From NCBI RefSeq assembly GCF_029960815.1, contig NZ_JASBRE010000007.1, positions 124,001 through 188,000 of the forward strand: a stretch of DNA of 64,000 bases, in the 5' to 3' direction. Position 1 is the first letter of the stretch. Each line of letters starts with the position of its first letter. A program made the translations under genes and the position numbers. This stretch comes from Pseudomonas sp. AL03 (GTDB taxonomy: Bacteria; Pseudomonadota; Gammaproteobacteria; Pseudomonadales; Pseudomonadaceae). Below the pieces are notes generated by a model, which was not told the DNA's origin, made no database searches, and saw only the letters and a program-made list of their open reading frames with translations. Of this stretch, positions 1 to 8,073 are shown one piece after another.

Positions 1-636
1 CTGAAAAAGCTGATCGCCCTGGCCGACCAATACGACTTCGTGATCGCCGCCGACGAGTGCTACAGCGAACTGTACTTCGACGAACAAACCCCGCCGGCCG
101 GCTTGCTTAGCGCCTGCGTGGAACTGGGCCGCAAAGACTTCAAGCGTTGCGTGGTGTTCCACAGCCTGTCCAAGCGCTCCAATTTGCCGGGCCTGCGCTC
201 AGGCTTCGTGGCCGGTGATGCGGACATTCTCAAAGGCTTCCTGCTGTATCGCACTTATCACGGCTGCGCGATGCCGGTTCAGACCCAACTGGCCAGCGTC
301 TCTGCGTGGAATGACGAAGTGCACGTGCGCGCCAACCGTGCGTTGTATCGCGAGAAATACGATGCGGTGCTGGAAATCCTCAGCCCGGTGATGGATGTGC
401 AGCGCCCTGACGGTGGTTTCTACTTATGGCCGAGCATTGGCGGTGATGATGAAGCGTTTTGCCGCGACCTGTTTGTCGAAGAGCATGTGACGGTGGTGCC
501 AGGATCTTATTTGTCCCGTGACGTCGACGGTGCCAACCCGGGTGCCGGTCGAGTACGCATGGCGCTGGTTGCGCCGCTGGCCGAATGTGTTGAAGCCGCA
601 GAGCGAATTCGCGCATTCATACAGCGCCGCAATTAA
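1..636 (+). CDS. dapC: Succinyldiaminopimelate transaminase, C-terminal part (5' end outside window)
   Basis: A PLP-dependent class I/II aminotransferase. The reading frame is open from base 1, so the N-terminal half lies before the window. The visible part has the DECYSELYFDE segment, which carries the aspartate that contacts the PLP ring nitrogen, and then the Schiff-base lysine region HSLSKRSNLPGLRSGF. It ends with the small domain and its substrate-carboxylate arginine region (GRVRMAL). DapC converts N-succinyl-2-amino-6-ketopimelate to N-succinyl-diaminopimelate with glutamate in lysine and peptidoglycan-precursor synthesis. dapD downstream and dapE near 10.9 kb catalyse the preceding and following steps, which supports the specific assignment over a generic aminotransferase. 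Confidence 0.85.
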   Translation: MKKLIALADQYDFVIAADECYSELYFDEQTPPAGLLSACVELGRKDFKRCVVFHSLSKRSNLPGLRSGFVAGDADILKGFLLYRTYHGCAMPVQTQLASVSAWNDEVHVRANRALYREKYDAVLEILSPVMDVQRPDGGFYLWPSIGGDDEAFCRDLFVEEHVTVVPGSYLSRDVDGANPGAGRVRMALVAPLAECVEAAERIRAFIQRRN

Positions 637-664
637 CGCGGACCTGTAGATACTCTGTTCACGG

Positions 665-817
665 TCAAGCATTCGCGAGATGTTTTTCGCTCAAAAGCTT
701 GGCCGTATTAAATTCTTCTCCAGAGCGCATGAATAGCCGCTTCGCCGGTTTGCGCCAGGCGTCACGCACTTCATTGCGACGCTTGTCGTCCGGGCTTTTC
801 TCATGACCACGCAGCAT
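665..817 (-). CDS. Possible small ORF or gene remnant (50 codons)
   Basis: A short frame on the minus strand between dapC and the MFS gene. From ATG at 817 it reads MLRGHEKSPDDKRRNEV and ends at a stop at 665. The frame stays open upstream of the ATG for some codons, so it may be the 3' remnant of a longer gene. It is rich in Arg, Lys and Glu, has no signal peptide or membrane segment, and no obvious ribosome binding site precedes it. I do not recognise the family. It sits at the edge of the atypical cassette and could be debris from the same insertion or deletion events. Chance is a real alternative for a frame of this length. Confidence 0.25.
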   Translation of the reverse strand: MLRGHEKSPDDKRRNEVRDAWRKPAKRLFMRSGEEFNTAKLLSEKHLANA

Positions 818-867
818 CAACGGCAAGGCACAAGGCCCGAACCCGCGGCATTAAGATGAATCATCAA

Positions 868-2076
868 TCAACCTCTGCGCCGCGAACCCATAAAGTAGAA
901 AATACTCGCCAACACAATGCAAAAAGACAAAACATAGAACATTACCTGAGGTGCATATAACGATAGCGCGACACCACACAATATGGGTCCGAGCGCAGCT
1001 CCAAGATTGGACAAGTTCTGCGCCCCGTAATAAACGCCTCGCATGTCCTCCGGTGCAATGAAATCAATAAATAGGTATTCCGCTGGAATAATGATGATTT
1101 CGCCCACGGTAAAAACAATCATGGCTACTATCCAGACGGCCTGCATCTGTGCATAGCAAAAGCCCATGAGTCCAACCACAAAGAACAACATCCCCAACAT
1201 CAACATGCGGAACAGGTTGTTCTGGTTAATCCGAGAGCCGATCAGGTATTGAAGACTGATGACCACACAGGCGTTGGTGGTCACCAGGTAGTTGATAATG
1301 CGATAGGTGTTTTCCGGGTCACTCGTCACGATCAGGTATTGCGACAGATAGGCAGTGAACTGCCCGAACACGATTGCACTGAGAATTCCCCCAATCGTAA
1401 AGCAGACCAACCGGTAGTTACTCAACAAATGGACCAGCACACTGGCAAAACCGTTACCCGAACTCTCAACGCCCACAGGGCGGGGGATCCGCCCACCCAA
1501 CACCCCATACAGCACTACAAAAGCAACCCCGATCAAGGCCGCCGCCGCAAAGGGCAGACCGGGGCTGATTTTCGCGAGCAGCATGCCGAGAAAAGGGCCG
1601 ATGGCGTAACCGACGTTGGTCAGCGTGTACTTGATAGAGAACACGCCTCCCCTCTTGTCCGGCGCCACCAAGAAACCTATTCCAGATTTCACTGCGATAT
1701 CGATCACCGCATAGGACAGGTTCACCACCACGATAGCAATGATGAACGGCACCAGGCTGGTTACCTGAAAGGCCAACGCGAAGGCCAGTGCGAACACCGT
1801 GGCTGCGCCGAGCATGATCCGATAATTGGAGAACCTGTCCACCAGGAAGCCGCCATATACCCCAAGAATCGAACTGACGATTAGCGACCCGCCAACCGCG
1901 AGACCAATATCCGCTACTCCCAGACCGAAGGCCTGGGAGAAGTACACGACCAGATAGGGCAAAGCCAGTGCCCGTGCAATGGTCAAGATAAAGGTCGCCA
2001 ACAGAAGCAGAATCACAGGTCTCTCATAGACCTTGGCCCCGCCTTGAATCGCCAGCCCCCCCGAGACATCTTTCAT
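868..2076 (-). CDS. MFS transporter, probable drug/metabolite exporter
   Basis: A 402-residue integral membrane protein with about 12 predicted hydrophobic segments. A short cytoplasmic N-terminus precedes the first helix (ERPVILLLLATFILTIA). The loop between helices 2 and 3 has a motif-A-like sequence (GGFLVDRFSNYRIML; canonical GxLaDRfGrr), which is the hallmark of the major facilitator superfamily. The layout resembles MdtH-like drug:H+ antiporters. Its start overlaps the stop of the upstream 173-residue gene by four bases, so the two form one operon. Codon use is less GC-biased than in dapC or dapD, suggesting acquisition by transfer. Export of a small peptide or amino-acid product is an inference from the ATP-grasp-like neighbour. 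Confidence 0.8.
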   Translation of the reverse strand: MKDVSGGLAIQGGAKVYERPVILLLLATFILTIARALALPYLVVYFSQAFGLGVADIGLAVGGSLIVSSILGVYGGFLVDRFSNYRIMLGAATVFALAFALAFQVTSLVPFIIAIVVVNLSYAVIDIAVKSGIGFLVAPDKRGGVFSIKYTLTNVGYAIGPFLGMLLAKISPGLPFAAAALIGVAFVVLYGVLGGRIPRPVGVESSGNGFASVLVHLLSNYRLVCFTIGGILSAIVFGQFTAYLSQYLIVTSDPENTYRIINYLVTTNACVVISLQYLIGSRINQNNLFRMLMLGMLFFVVGLMGFCYAQMQAVWIVAMIVFTVGEIIIIPAEYLFIDFIAPEDMRGVYYGAQNLSNLGAALGPILCGVALSLYAPQVMFYVLSFCIVLASIFYFMGSRRRG

Positions 2077-2594
2077 TCCAGCATTTCCTTGTAGACGTAT
2101 GGCTCGTGCTCACGCAGCAACTGAATACTGGTCTGAATGGCTAAACGGTCGTTATTCAGAATGAAAACGTGGCCGGGGCAGTTTTCCAGAGAGATAGTTT
2201 TCTTGAGGATCCCTTCATCCTGGATTTTTATACTGTGCACGCCGGGGATCGCCTTCCAGGGCGTAATGTCCGGCGTACGCTTGATCGGCCCAGCTTGACG
2301 AGCGATCAGGAACACACAACTGGATTGAAAGTAGAGTGTGTTTCTTGGCCGCTGCCGGTATTCGAGAAACACTTGCGGGTTAATCAGCGAGTCAATCCAA
2401 AGACTCAGCTGGTTATGCCCAAGAGCTTCGCTGACATAGTGCAGACCGTCGACACTCACAGTGTTGACGCAGTATTCGATGTCCACATCCTTAGACTTGC
2501 TAAGCAACAACTCGGATTTGAAATCTGAATCGTCCAGGTATTGCCTCGTGCATCTCGAACTTAACGTCGTCAGCATCCTTGCCTCATCGTTCAT
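2073..2594 (-). CDS. Truncated ATP-grasp-like protein (C-terminal part only)
   Basis: A 173-residue protein. Its segments match the C-terminal pattern of ATP-grasp amino-acid ligases in order. Residues about 51-66 (IEYCVNTVSVDGLHYV) resemble the strand after the lid (E-Y-x-V-N-T-V-S-x-x-G-x-H). Later come CVFLIARQAGPI, ITPWKAIPGVHSI and CPGHVFILNNDRLAIQTSIQLL, which resemble the distal 'a-lPGV...GyV' subdomain. The ATP-binding N-terminal domain and the usual metal-ligand E/N pair are not visible, so it is probably inactive as a ligase. It is co-transcribed with the MFS gene (ATGA overlap), as is common for dipeptide ligase/exporter pairs. The family call rests on pattern memory only; it could be a distinct small protein. 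Confidence 0.45.
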   Translation of the reverse strand: MNDEARMLTTLSSRCTRQYLDDSDFKSELLLSKSKDVDIEYCVNTVSVDGLHYVSEALGHNQLSLWIDSLINPQVFLEYRQRPRNTLYFQSSCVFLIARQAGPIKRTPDITPWKAIPGVHSIKIQDEGILKKTISLENCPGHVFILNNDRLAIQTSIQLLREHEPYVYKEMLE

Positions 2595-2725
2595 TAGGTC
2601 ATTTATATGGAGTTTGCTAATGGCGTATCGCTGACTGATGCTCGAGTACCAAGCTTACTGTGGAATGGCGTTCTGATTTATGATGATTTTTACCAGATTG
2701 GTGGAACTGAATTCATGAATACAGG
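2595..2725. promoter_or_regulatory. Divergent promoter region of the LysR/ATP-grasp-MFS cassette
   Basis: This 131-bp AT-rich gap separates the minus-strand ATP-grasp-like/MFS pair from the plus-strand LysR gene. Divergent placement next to a target operon is the classical arrangement for LysR autoregulation. I cannot identify the operator or the exact promoters with confidence. Confidence 0.4.
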
Positions 2726-3775
2726 ATGTCTATGTTTTCCTCCGAACGCTTGAAAGGTATCGATGTGTTTGTCTGCGTCGCGGAATCCGGCAGCTTCAAG
2801 GCCGCCGCAGAGAAAATGAATTTGACGGGCTCTGCAATCAGTAAAAGCATTGCTCGGCTGGAGAGCAGGCTGGGGACTCGGCTGTTCCATCGCACGACGC
2901 GACGCTTGTCGCTGACCGATGCAGGGACTGCCTTCTATCGCACCTGCACCAGTGTGCTTGCAGACCTCGAAGAGGCCGAGCTTTCGCTACAGGCCGAAAA
3001 TACCGAGCCGTGTGGCAGGATTCGAATTGACCTTCCAGGTGCTTTCGGTCGTGCGCAAGTGCTTCCAATCATCCTGCGGTTTGTTCAGGATCATCCGTTG
3101 CTGGTACCGCACATTTCCTTCTCGGACGGTTTGATCGACCCGTTCCAGCAAGGTGTGGACGTTGTGGTACGCATTGGTGGTTCGGATGTCTGGCCCGATA
3201 CAGTGGAGCATCGTTACTTGGCCAGTGAGTGGCATACCTTCTGTGCATCGCCCGCGTATTTGGCCAAGCATGGCATCCCCCTCACTGATGGTGATCTGGA
3301 GCATCACCAGTGCATCGCGTATGGCTGGGTGGACGGAAACGTGACCCCATGGAACTTCGCAGGAGACCACCGCGGCGCAACGAAACGCAGGCAGGTACCC
3401 GCTCAGTTCGTGGTGGGCAATGGAGAGGGTTTGCTGATGGCGGTAACGGCGGGCAGCGGTATCGCGCAGTTGCCGTCGTGGTTGATTAAGCAACAACTGG
3501 AAGAGGGGACATTGGTGGAAGTGCTTCCCCATCTAGCAACCGAAGGAATGGCGATCAATCTGGCCTGGATGAAAAGTCGTCAAGCACTTCCCAAGGTCAG
3601 TGCTTTGCTAGAGGTGCTTACTGCCAGCTTGACGCCGACGGGAGGAATATCGGGTAGTCCTGGGCTGACCGTTACACCAATGTCGCAGGCAACAGCTGAT
3701 CGCCATGACCCACAGACAAACCCGACCACGGCCGACGCGAAACCGTCCGGTCATGGCATAATCCGTCACCTTTAA
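2726..3775 (+). CDS. LysR-family transcriptional regulator with an abnormal C-terminal tail
   Basis: A DNA-binding activator/repressor with the typical N-terminal winged helix-turn-helix (residues about 5-64: FKAAAEKMNLTGSAISKSIA, then LGTRLFHRTTRRLSLTDAG) followed by a two-lobed effector domain. At 349 residues it is about 45 longer than the family norm. The natural end is probably near the LEVLTASL segment (about residue 305). The remaining Thr/Pro-rich tail reads through what looks like the promoter region of the next gene, so the original stop was probably lost. ATG at 2732 has a better spaced AGGA and is an alternative start. It probably controls the divergent ATP-grasp-like/MFS operon. 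Confidence 0.8.
   Translation: MSMFSSERLKGIDVFVCVAESGSFKAAAEKMNLTGSAISKSIARLESRLGTRLFHRTTRRLSLTDAGTAFYRTCTSVLADLEEAELSLQAENTEPCGRIRIDLPGAFGRAQVLPIILRFVQDHPLLVPHISFSDGLIDPFQQGVDVVVRIGGSDVWPDTVEHRYLASEWHTFCASPAYLAKHGIPLTDGDLEHHQCIAYGWVDGNVTPWNFAGDHRGATKRRQVPAQFVVGNGEGLLMAVTAGSGIAQLPSWLIKQQLEEGTLVEVLPHLATEGMAINLAWMKSRQALPKVSALLEVLTASLTPTGGISGSPGLTVTPMSQATADRHDPQTNPTTADAKPSGHGIIRHL
3753..3762 (+). promoter_or_regulatory. Candidate extended -10 promoter of the Spx/ArsC-like gene
   Basis: TGGCATAAT has the TGn extension plus a near-consensus -10 hexamer, and lies about 43 bp upstream of the TTG start at 3805. It is inside the last codons of the LysR frame, as expected if the LysR tail has invaded a pre-existing intergenic region. 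No good -35 is visible. Confidence 0.35.
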
Positions 3776-3804
3776 TTTCCAGCACCTGCAAAGGGGGCAA
3801 TTCC

Positions 3805-4167
3805 TTGACCGTTTCAAGCAAAACGTTGCACCTTTTCGGCATCAAAGCCTGCGACACCATGAAAAAGGCGCGCACCTGGCTCGATGAACACGCTGTCAGG
3901 TATGACTTTCATGATTACAAAACGGTCGGAATCGACCGTGAACACCTGACCCAATGGTGCGACGAGCACGGCTGGCAAGTGGTGTTGAACCGTGCAGGCA
4001 CGACCTTTCGCAAGCTCGACGACGAACGCAAAGCCGATCTCGACCAGCCGAAAGCCATCGAGCTGATGCTCGCGCAACCCTCGATGATCAAACGCCCGGT
4101 GCTTGATCTCGGTGACCGAACCCTGATTGGCTTCAAGCCAGATATCTACGCGGCAGCGCTCAAGTAA
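3805..4167 (+). CDS. Spx/ArsC-family (YffB-type) reductase-like protein
   Basis: A 120-residue thioredoxin-fold protein of the ArsC/Spx family. The N-terminal strand and active-site loop FGIKACDTMKKA carries a single cysteine (Cys16), and the KRPVLDLGDRTLIGFKPD segment is the typical C-terminal region with the cis-proline. The family includes glutathione-dependent arsenate reductases and the Spx/MgsR regulators; the true role of the YffB branch is not established. The start is TTG: an AGGGGG ribosome binding site lies just upstream, and the next ATG (3859) would delete the first strand and the cysteine. It stands upstream of dapD, an arrangement I know from other pseudomonads. Confidence 0.8.
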   Translation: MTVSSKTLHLFGIKACDTMKKARTWLDEHAVRYDFHDYKTVGIDREHLTQWCDEHGWQVVLNRAGTTFRKLDDERKADLDQPKAIELMLAQPSMIKRPVLDLGDRTLIGFKPDIYAAALK

Positions 4168-4200
4168 GGCAGCCCGTTCCATTTTGTTAGAGGTATCAAC

Positions 4201-5235
4201 ATGTCCACTACTCTGTTCAGCCTGGCCTTTGGTGTCGGCACTCAAAACCGTCAAGGCGCATGGCTGGAAGTGTTTTACGCGCAGCCACTGCTCAACCCGT
4301 CGGCCGAACTGGTCGCAGCTATCGCACCTGTTCTGGGCTACACCGAAGGCAATCAGGCCATCGCGTTCAGCACCGCTCAAGCTTCGCAACTGGCCGACGC
4401 CCTGAAAAGCGTCGACGCTGCCCAGGCTGCCTTGCTGACTCGTCTGGCCGAGAGCCACAAGCCGCTGGTCGCGACCCTTCTGGCCGAAGACGCTCAGTTG
4501 ACCTCCACCCCAGAGGCTTACCTGAAGCTGCACCTGTTGTCCCATCGCCTGGTCAAGCCGCATGGCCTGAACCTGGCCGGCGTGTTCCCTCTGCTGCCGA
4601 ACGTGGCGTGGACCAGCCAGGGCGCGATCGACCTGGCCGAACTGGCCGAGCATCAACTCGAAGCTCGTCTGCGCGGCGAGTTGCTGGAAGTGTTCTCGGT
4701 GGACAAGTTCCCGAAAATGACCGACTACGTGGTACCGGCTGGCGTGCGTATTGCTGATGCGGCGCGTATCCGTCTGGGCGCTTACGTGGGCGAAGGCACC
4801 ACCGTCATGCACGAAGGTTTCGTCAACTTCAACGCCGGCACCGAAGGCCCTGGCATGATCGAAGGTCGTGTGTCGGCGGGCGTGTTCGTCGGCAAGGGTT
4901 CGGACCTGGGCGGCGGTTGCTCGACCATGGGCACCCTGTCGGGTGGCGGCAACATCGTGATCAAGGTCGGCGAAGGCTGCCTGATCGGCGCCAACGCCGG
5001 TATCGGCATCCCGTTGGGCGACCGCAACACTGTTGAGTCGGGCCTGTACGTGACGGCCGGCACCAAGGTTGCGCTGCTGGACGAGCACAACAAACTGGTC
5101 AAAGTCGTTAAGGCCCGTGAACTGGCCGGTCAACCTGACCTGCTGTTCCGCCGCAATTCGGAGACCGGTGCTGTGGAGTGCAAAACCCACAAATCGGCCA
5201 TCGAACTGAACGAAGCGCTGCACGCTCACAACTAA
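4201..5235 (+). CDS. dapD: 2,3,4,5-tetrahydropyridine-2,6-dicarboxylate N-succinyltransferase
   Basis: A 344-residue acyltransferase that uses succinyl-CoA to succinylate tetrahydrodipicolinate, opening the ring in the succinylase branch of lysine/diaminopimelate synthesis. The C-terminal half shows left-handed parallel beta-helix hexapeptide turns (VRIADAARIRLGAYVGEG, IEGRVSAGVFVGKGSDLGGG, IVIKVGEGCLIGANAGIGI). The Glu/Asn-rich catalytic stretch HEGFVNFNAGTEG lies between them. The N-terminal half is the longer Pseudomonas-type domain, unlike the 274-residue E. coli enzyme. It is followed 76 bp later by csdA on the same strand and is functionally linked to dapC and dapE in this window. Confidence 0.95.
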   Translation: MSTTLFSLAFGVGTQNRQGAWLEVFYAQPLLNPSAELVAAIAPVLGYTEGNQAIAFSTAQASQLADALKSVDAAQAALLTRLAESHKPLVATLLAEDAQLTSTPEAYLKLHLLSHRLVKPHGLNLAGVFPLLPNVAWTSQGAIDLAELAEHQLEARLRGELLEVFSVDKFPKMTDYVVPAGVRIADAARIRLGAYVGEGTTVMHEGFVNFNAGTEGPGMIEGRVSAGVFVGKGSDLGGGCSTMGTLSGGGNIVIKVGEGCLIGANAGIGIPLGDRNTVESGLYVTAGTKVALLDEHNKLVKVVKARELAGQPDLLFRRNSETGAVECKTHKSAIELNEALHAHN

Positions 5236-5311
5236 GCAGCGACTCGATGTTAGTCGAGCGGCCGGGCGCGTATCATCAGCGCCCGGCCTGCTCAAACGAG
5301 TCTTGACCACC

Positions 5312-6517
5312 ATGCTTGTGCCCTCCCCCTGGCGCGCCGATTTTCCGGCCATCGCCGCATTGCAACGGCAAGACCAGACGTATCTGGACAACGCCGCCAC
5401 CACGCAAAAACCTCAAGCCCTGCTGGATGCCCTGGCGCATTACTACGCCAACGGCGCGGCCAACGTGCATCGGGCGCAACATTTGCCCGGCGCCCACGCC
5501 ACCCAGGCGTTCGAGGCCAGCCGCAGCAAAGTCGCCCATTGGCTCAATGCCGGCGATTGCGGGCAGATCATCTTTACCCATGGCACAACGTCTGCGCTGA
5601 ACCTCCTGGCTTATGGCCTGGAGCATCTTTTCAATCCGGGCGATGAAATTGTCATCAGCGCCCTGGAGCATCACGCCAATCTGTTGCCGTGGCAGCAGCT
5701 TGCCCTCCGTTGCGAGCTGAAACTGGTGATCCTGCCGCTGGATGCCGACGGTTTGATCGACCTTGATGCCGCCGCGCAGTTGATTGGTCCGCAAACTCGT
5801 TTGCTGGCGGTCAGTCAGCTGTCCAACGTCCTCGGTGCCTGGCAGCCATTGCCCGCGCTGTTGGCGATGGCCCAGGCGCACAACGCGCTGACCGTGGTCG
5901 ATGGCGCTCAAGGCGTGGTCCATGGTCGGCATGACGTGCAGGCGCTGGGTTGCGATTTTTATGTGTTTTCCAGCCACAAGCTCTATGGCCCCGATGGCCT
6001 GGGCGTACTGTTCGGGCGCAATGAAGCGCTTAAGCAACTGCGTCATTGGCAATTCGGCGGTGAAATGGTGCTGGACGCGGATTACCACAGCGCTCGCTTT
6101 CGCCCAGCGCCACTGGGGTTCGAGGCGGGAACGCCGCCGATCGCCAGTGTGATCGGTCTGGGCGCGACCCTGGATTATCTGGCAGGGCTCAATCAGGACG
6201 CCGTGACTGCCCATGAAGCAGCGCTGCATGACTATTTGCTCAAAGGCCTTGAAGCGCGCAACGGCATTCGCTTGCTGGGCAAGCCGCAGCTGGCGCTGGC
6301 CAGTTTCGTCGTCGAGGGTGTGCATAACTCTGATTTGGCGCACCTGCTAACGGAACAGGGGATCGCGGTGCGCGCCGGTCATCATTGCGCCATGCCGTTG
6401 CTCAAGCGTTTTGAGCTGGCCGGGGCGATTCGGGTGTCGTTGGCGCTGTACAACGACTCCGAAGACCTGGAGCGATTCTTTGAAGCGCTGGATCAGGCGT
6501 TGGAGCTGCTGCGATGA
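5312..6517 (+). CDS. csdA: Cysteine desulfurase, SufS/CsdA type
   Basis: A class V PLP enzyme that removes sulfur from cysteine to give alanine and an enzyme-bound persulfide for Fe-S cluster or thio-cofactor synthesis. The PLP lysine lies in FSSHKLYGPDGLGVLF. The catalytic cysteine lies in RAGHHCAMPLL on a short loop, as in group II desulfurases (SufS/CsdA) and not IscS. It is 401 residues long from ATG at 5312; an in-frame TTG nine bases upstream is less likely because it lacks a spaced ribosome binding site. The stop overlaps the start of the SufE-like gene by four bases, so desulfurase and sulfur acceptor are translationally coupled. Confidence 0.92.
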   Translation: MLVPSPWRADFPAIAALQRQDQTYLDNAATTQKPQALLDALAHYYANGAANVHRAQHLPGAHATQAFEASRSKVAHWLNAGDCGQIIFTHGTTSALNLLAYGLEHLFNPGDEIVISALEHHANLLPWQQLALRCELKLVILPLDADGLIDLDAAAQLIGPQTRLLAVSQLSNVLGAWQPLPALLAMAQAHNALTVVDGAQGVVHGRHDVQALGCDFYVFSSHKLYGPDGLGVLFGRNEALKQLRHWQFGGEMVLDADYHSARFRPAPLGFEAGTPPIASVIGLGATLDYLAGLNQDAVTAHEAALHDYLLKGLEARNGIRLLGKPQLALASFVVEGVHNSDLAHLLTEQGIAVRAGHHCAMPLLKRFELAGAIRVSLALYNDSEDLERFFEALDQALELLR

Positions 6518-6921
6518 GCTTGCCCGCCGATGCCGCTACGGCACTGGAAACCTTTCAAAATGCCGCTGGCTGGGAACAGCGGGCGCGTCTGCTGATGCAA
6601 TGGGGCGATCGCCTGCCGGTGTTGAGCGATGTGGATAAGGTCGACGCCAACCGTGTACATGGCTGTGAAAGCCAAGTGTGGCTGGTGGGCGAGTTGCAGG
6701 ATGGCCACTGGCTGTTTGCCGCGAGCAGTGATGCGCGGTTGATTCGCGGGTTGGTGGCGTTGTTGCTGGCGCGGGTTAACGGGTTGTCGGCTGTCGAGTT
6801 GCAGCAGGTGGATTTGCCGGAGTGGTTTAATCAGCTGGGCTTGTCGCGGCAGCTGTCGCCGTCGCGCAGTAACGGCCTGAATGCCGTATTACAGCGAATG
6901 CGTGAACTCGCCGCCGACTGA
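6514..6921 (+). CDS. csdE: SufE-family sulfur acceptor protein
   Basis: A 135-residue SufE/CsdE protein that accepts persulfide sulfur from the partner desulfurase and passes it on. The acceptor cysteine is in NRVHGCESQVWLVGEL, which matches the family motif (V-x-G-C-x-S-x-V-W). The gene starts inside the csdA stop (ATGA), an arrangement seen in many csdA-csdE pairs. The nearby convergent tcdA (CsdL) gene completes the CSD sulfur-transfer set that supports tRNA ct6A formation in E. coli. Confidence 0.9.
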   Translation: MSLPADAATALETFQNAAGWEQRARLLMQWGDRLPVLSDVDKVDANRVHGCESQVWLVGELQDGHWLFAASSDARLIRGLVALLLARVNGLSAVELQQVDLPEWFNQLGLSRQLSPSRSNGLNAVLQRMRELAAD

Positions 6922-7030
6922 TCGTTCCCACGCTCTGCGTGGGAATGCCTCCACGGACGCTCCGCGTTCGGCTTTTGAAGGGACGCGGAGCGTCCCGGGC
7001 TGCATTCCCACGCAGAGCGTGGGAACGATC
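6920..7030. repeat. GATCGTTCCCACGC-type intergenic palindromic repeat, copy 1
   Basis: Terminal inverted arms GATCGTTCCCACGCTCTGCG and its complement enclose a second inverted pair (GGACGCTCCGCG / CGCGGAGCGTCC). The repeat starts on the last bases of csdE and lies between convergent csdE and tcdA, where it may also act as a bidirectional terminator. Further copies are at 13279 and 36473. Its conceptual translations resemble the short 'RGAWERS' hypothetical proteins (DUF1534) often mis-annotated in Pseudomonas. Confidence 0.85.
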
Positions 7031-7035
7031 ACGGC

Positions 7036-7845
7036 TCAGACAGGTTTGACCCTATCAGCTGGCCGCCGCACGCCGGCCACTATCTTATCCACAGCCTTGG
7101 TCGCCGCGACCATGCCAAATGTCGCCGTCACCATCATCACCGCACCAAACCCTCCAGCACAGTCAAGCTTCACACCGTCACCGACAAAACTCTTCTGCAA
7201 ACAAATGCTGCCATCCGGTTTCGGGTAGCGCAGTTGTTCAGTGGAAAACACGCATGGCACGCTGTAATGACGGGTCACGGTACGGGAGAAGTTGTAGTCG
7301 CGGCGCAATGTGGAGCGCACTTTCGAGGCCAATGGATCATTGAATGTCCGATTCAAGTCGCAGACCTGAATCAGTGTCGGATCAATCTGCCCGCCTGCAC
7401 CGCCGGTGGTGATGATCTGGATCTTGCGGCGCTTGCACCAGGCGATCAGTGCAGCCTTGGCATTCACACTGTCGATGCAGTCGATCACGCAGTCGATGTT
7501 CGGCGTGATGTACTCGGCCATGGTCTCGCGGGTCACGAAATCCGCCACGGCGTGCACCGTGCAGTCCGGGTTGATCCCGCGCAGACGCTCGGCCATCACG
7601 TCGACCTTGGGTTTGCCGACGGTGCTGTCCAGCGCGTGCAACTGACGGTTGGCGTTGCTGACGCAGACGTCATCCAGGTCGAACAGCGAAATCTCGCCCA
7701 CGCCACAACGGGCGACAGCTTCCGCCGCCCAGGAACCGACGCCACCGACGCCGACGATCGCCACGTGGGCCGCGCGCAGGCGCTCCAGGCCGTCGATGCC
7801 ATACAAACGGGCGATACCTGCAAACCGCGGATCTTCTGTACTCAT
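7036..7845 (-). CDS. tcdA: tRNA threonylcarbamoyladenosine dehydratase (TcdA/CsdL)
   Basis: An E1-like/ThiF-family enzyme that uses ATP to cyclise t6A37 of ANN-decoding tRNAs to ct6A. The adenylating Rossmann motif is VGVGGVGSWAAEAVARCG near residue 30. The nucleotide-contacting region FDLDDVCVSNANRQLHA follows, and CVIDCIDSVNAKAALI is the family's central strand. It is 269 residues from ATG at 7845; GGGG lies 8 bases before that codon, whereas the in-frame ATG at 7851 would sit almost on the ribosome binding site. It is convergent with csdA-csdE, whose products supply sulfur transfer to the Csd system. Confidence 0.9.
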   Translation of the reverse strand: MSTEDPRFAGIARLYGIDGLERLRAAHVAIVGVGGVGSWAAEAVARCGVGEISLFDLDDVCVSNANRQLHALDSTVGKPKVDVMAERLRGINPDCTVHAVADFVTRETMAEYITPNIDCVIDCIDSVNAKAALIAWCKRRKIQIITTGGAGGQIDPTLIQVCDLNRTFNDPLASKVRSTLRRDYNFSRTVTRHYSVPCVFSTEQLRYPKPDGSICLQKSFVGDGVKLDCAGGFGAVMMVTATFGMVAATKAVDKIVAGVRRPADRVKPV

Positions 7846-8073
7846 GACCATTACCCCAAAAACCGGCGCGCATTATAGGGCTACAGTGCGAGAACTTTTA
7901 ACCTTCCAGCGACAAGTGTAAGAACTTATGTGAAACCAGAGTGCCCAATGTCGGGCGTTTCCCTGTTCGCTGTACGGTCAGAGAACCTCCAGTGTAGGAT
8001 GCGCGCGCCTGCCCCCTGGCAGCCAGCCGCCAACCGTTCCTTCGTTCCACAGCCTTTGGAACCCGAAAAAGCT

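Noticed and set aside
3814..5403. 529-codon open frame antisense to the Spx-like gene and dapD
   Set aside because: Spans several sense genes and has no motif; composition typical of antisense high-GC frames.
7930..8073. Upstream in-frame extension of ndvB (48 codons)
   Set aside because: The extension is Pro/Arg-rich, lacks coding character and would displace the N-terminal membrane helix; ATG 8074 gives the family length.
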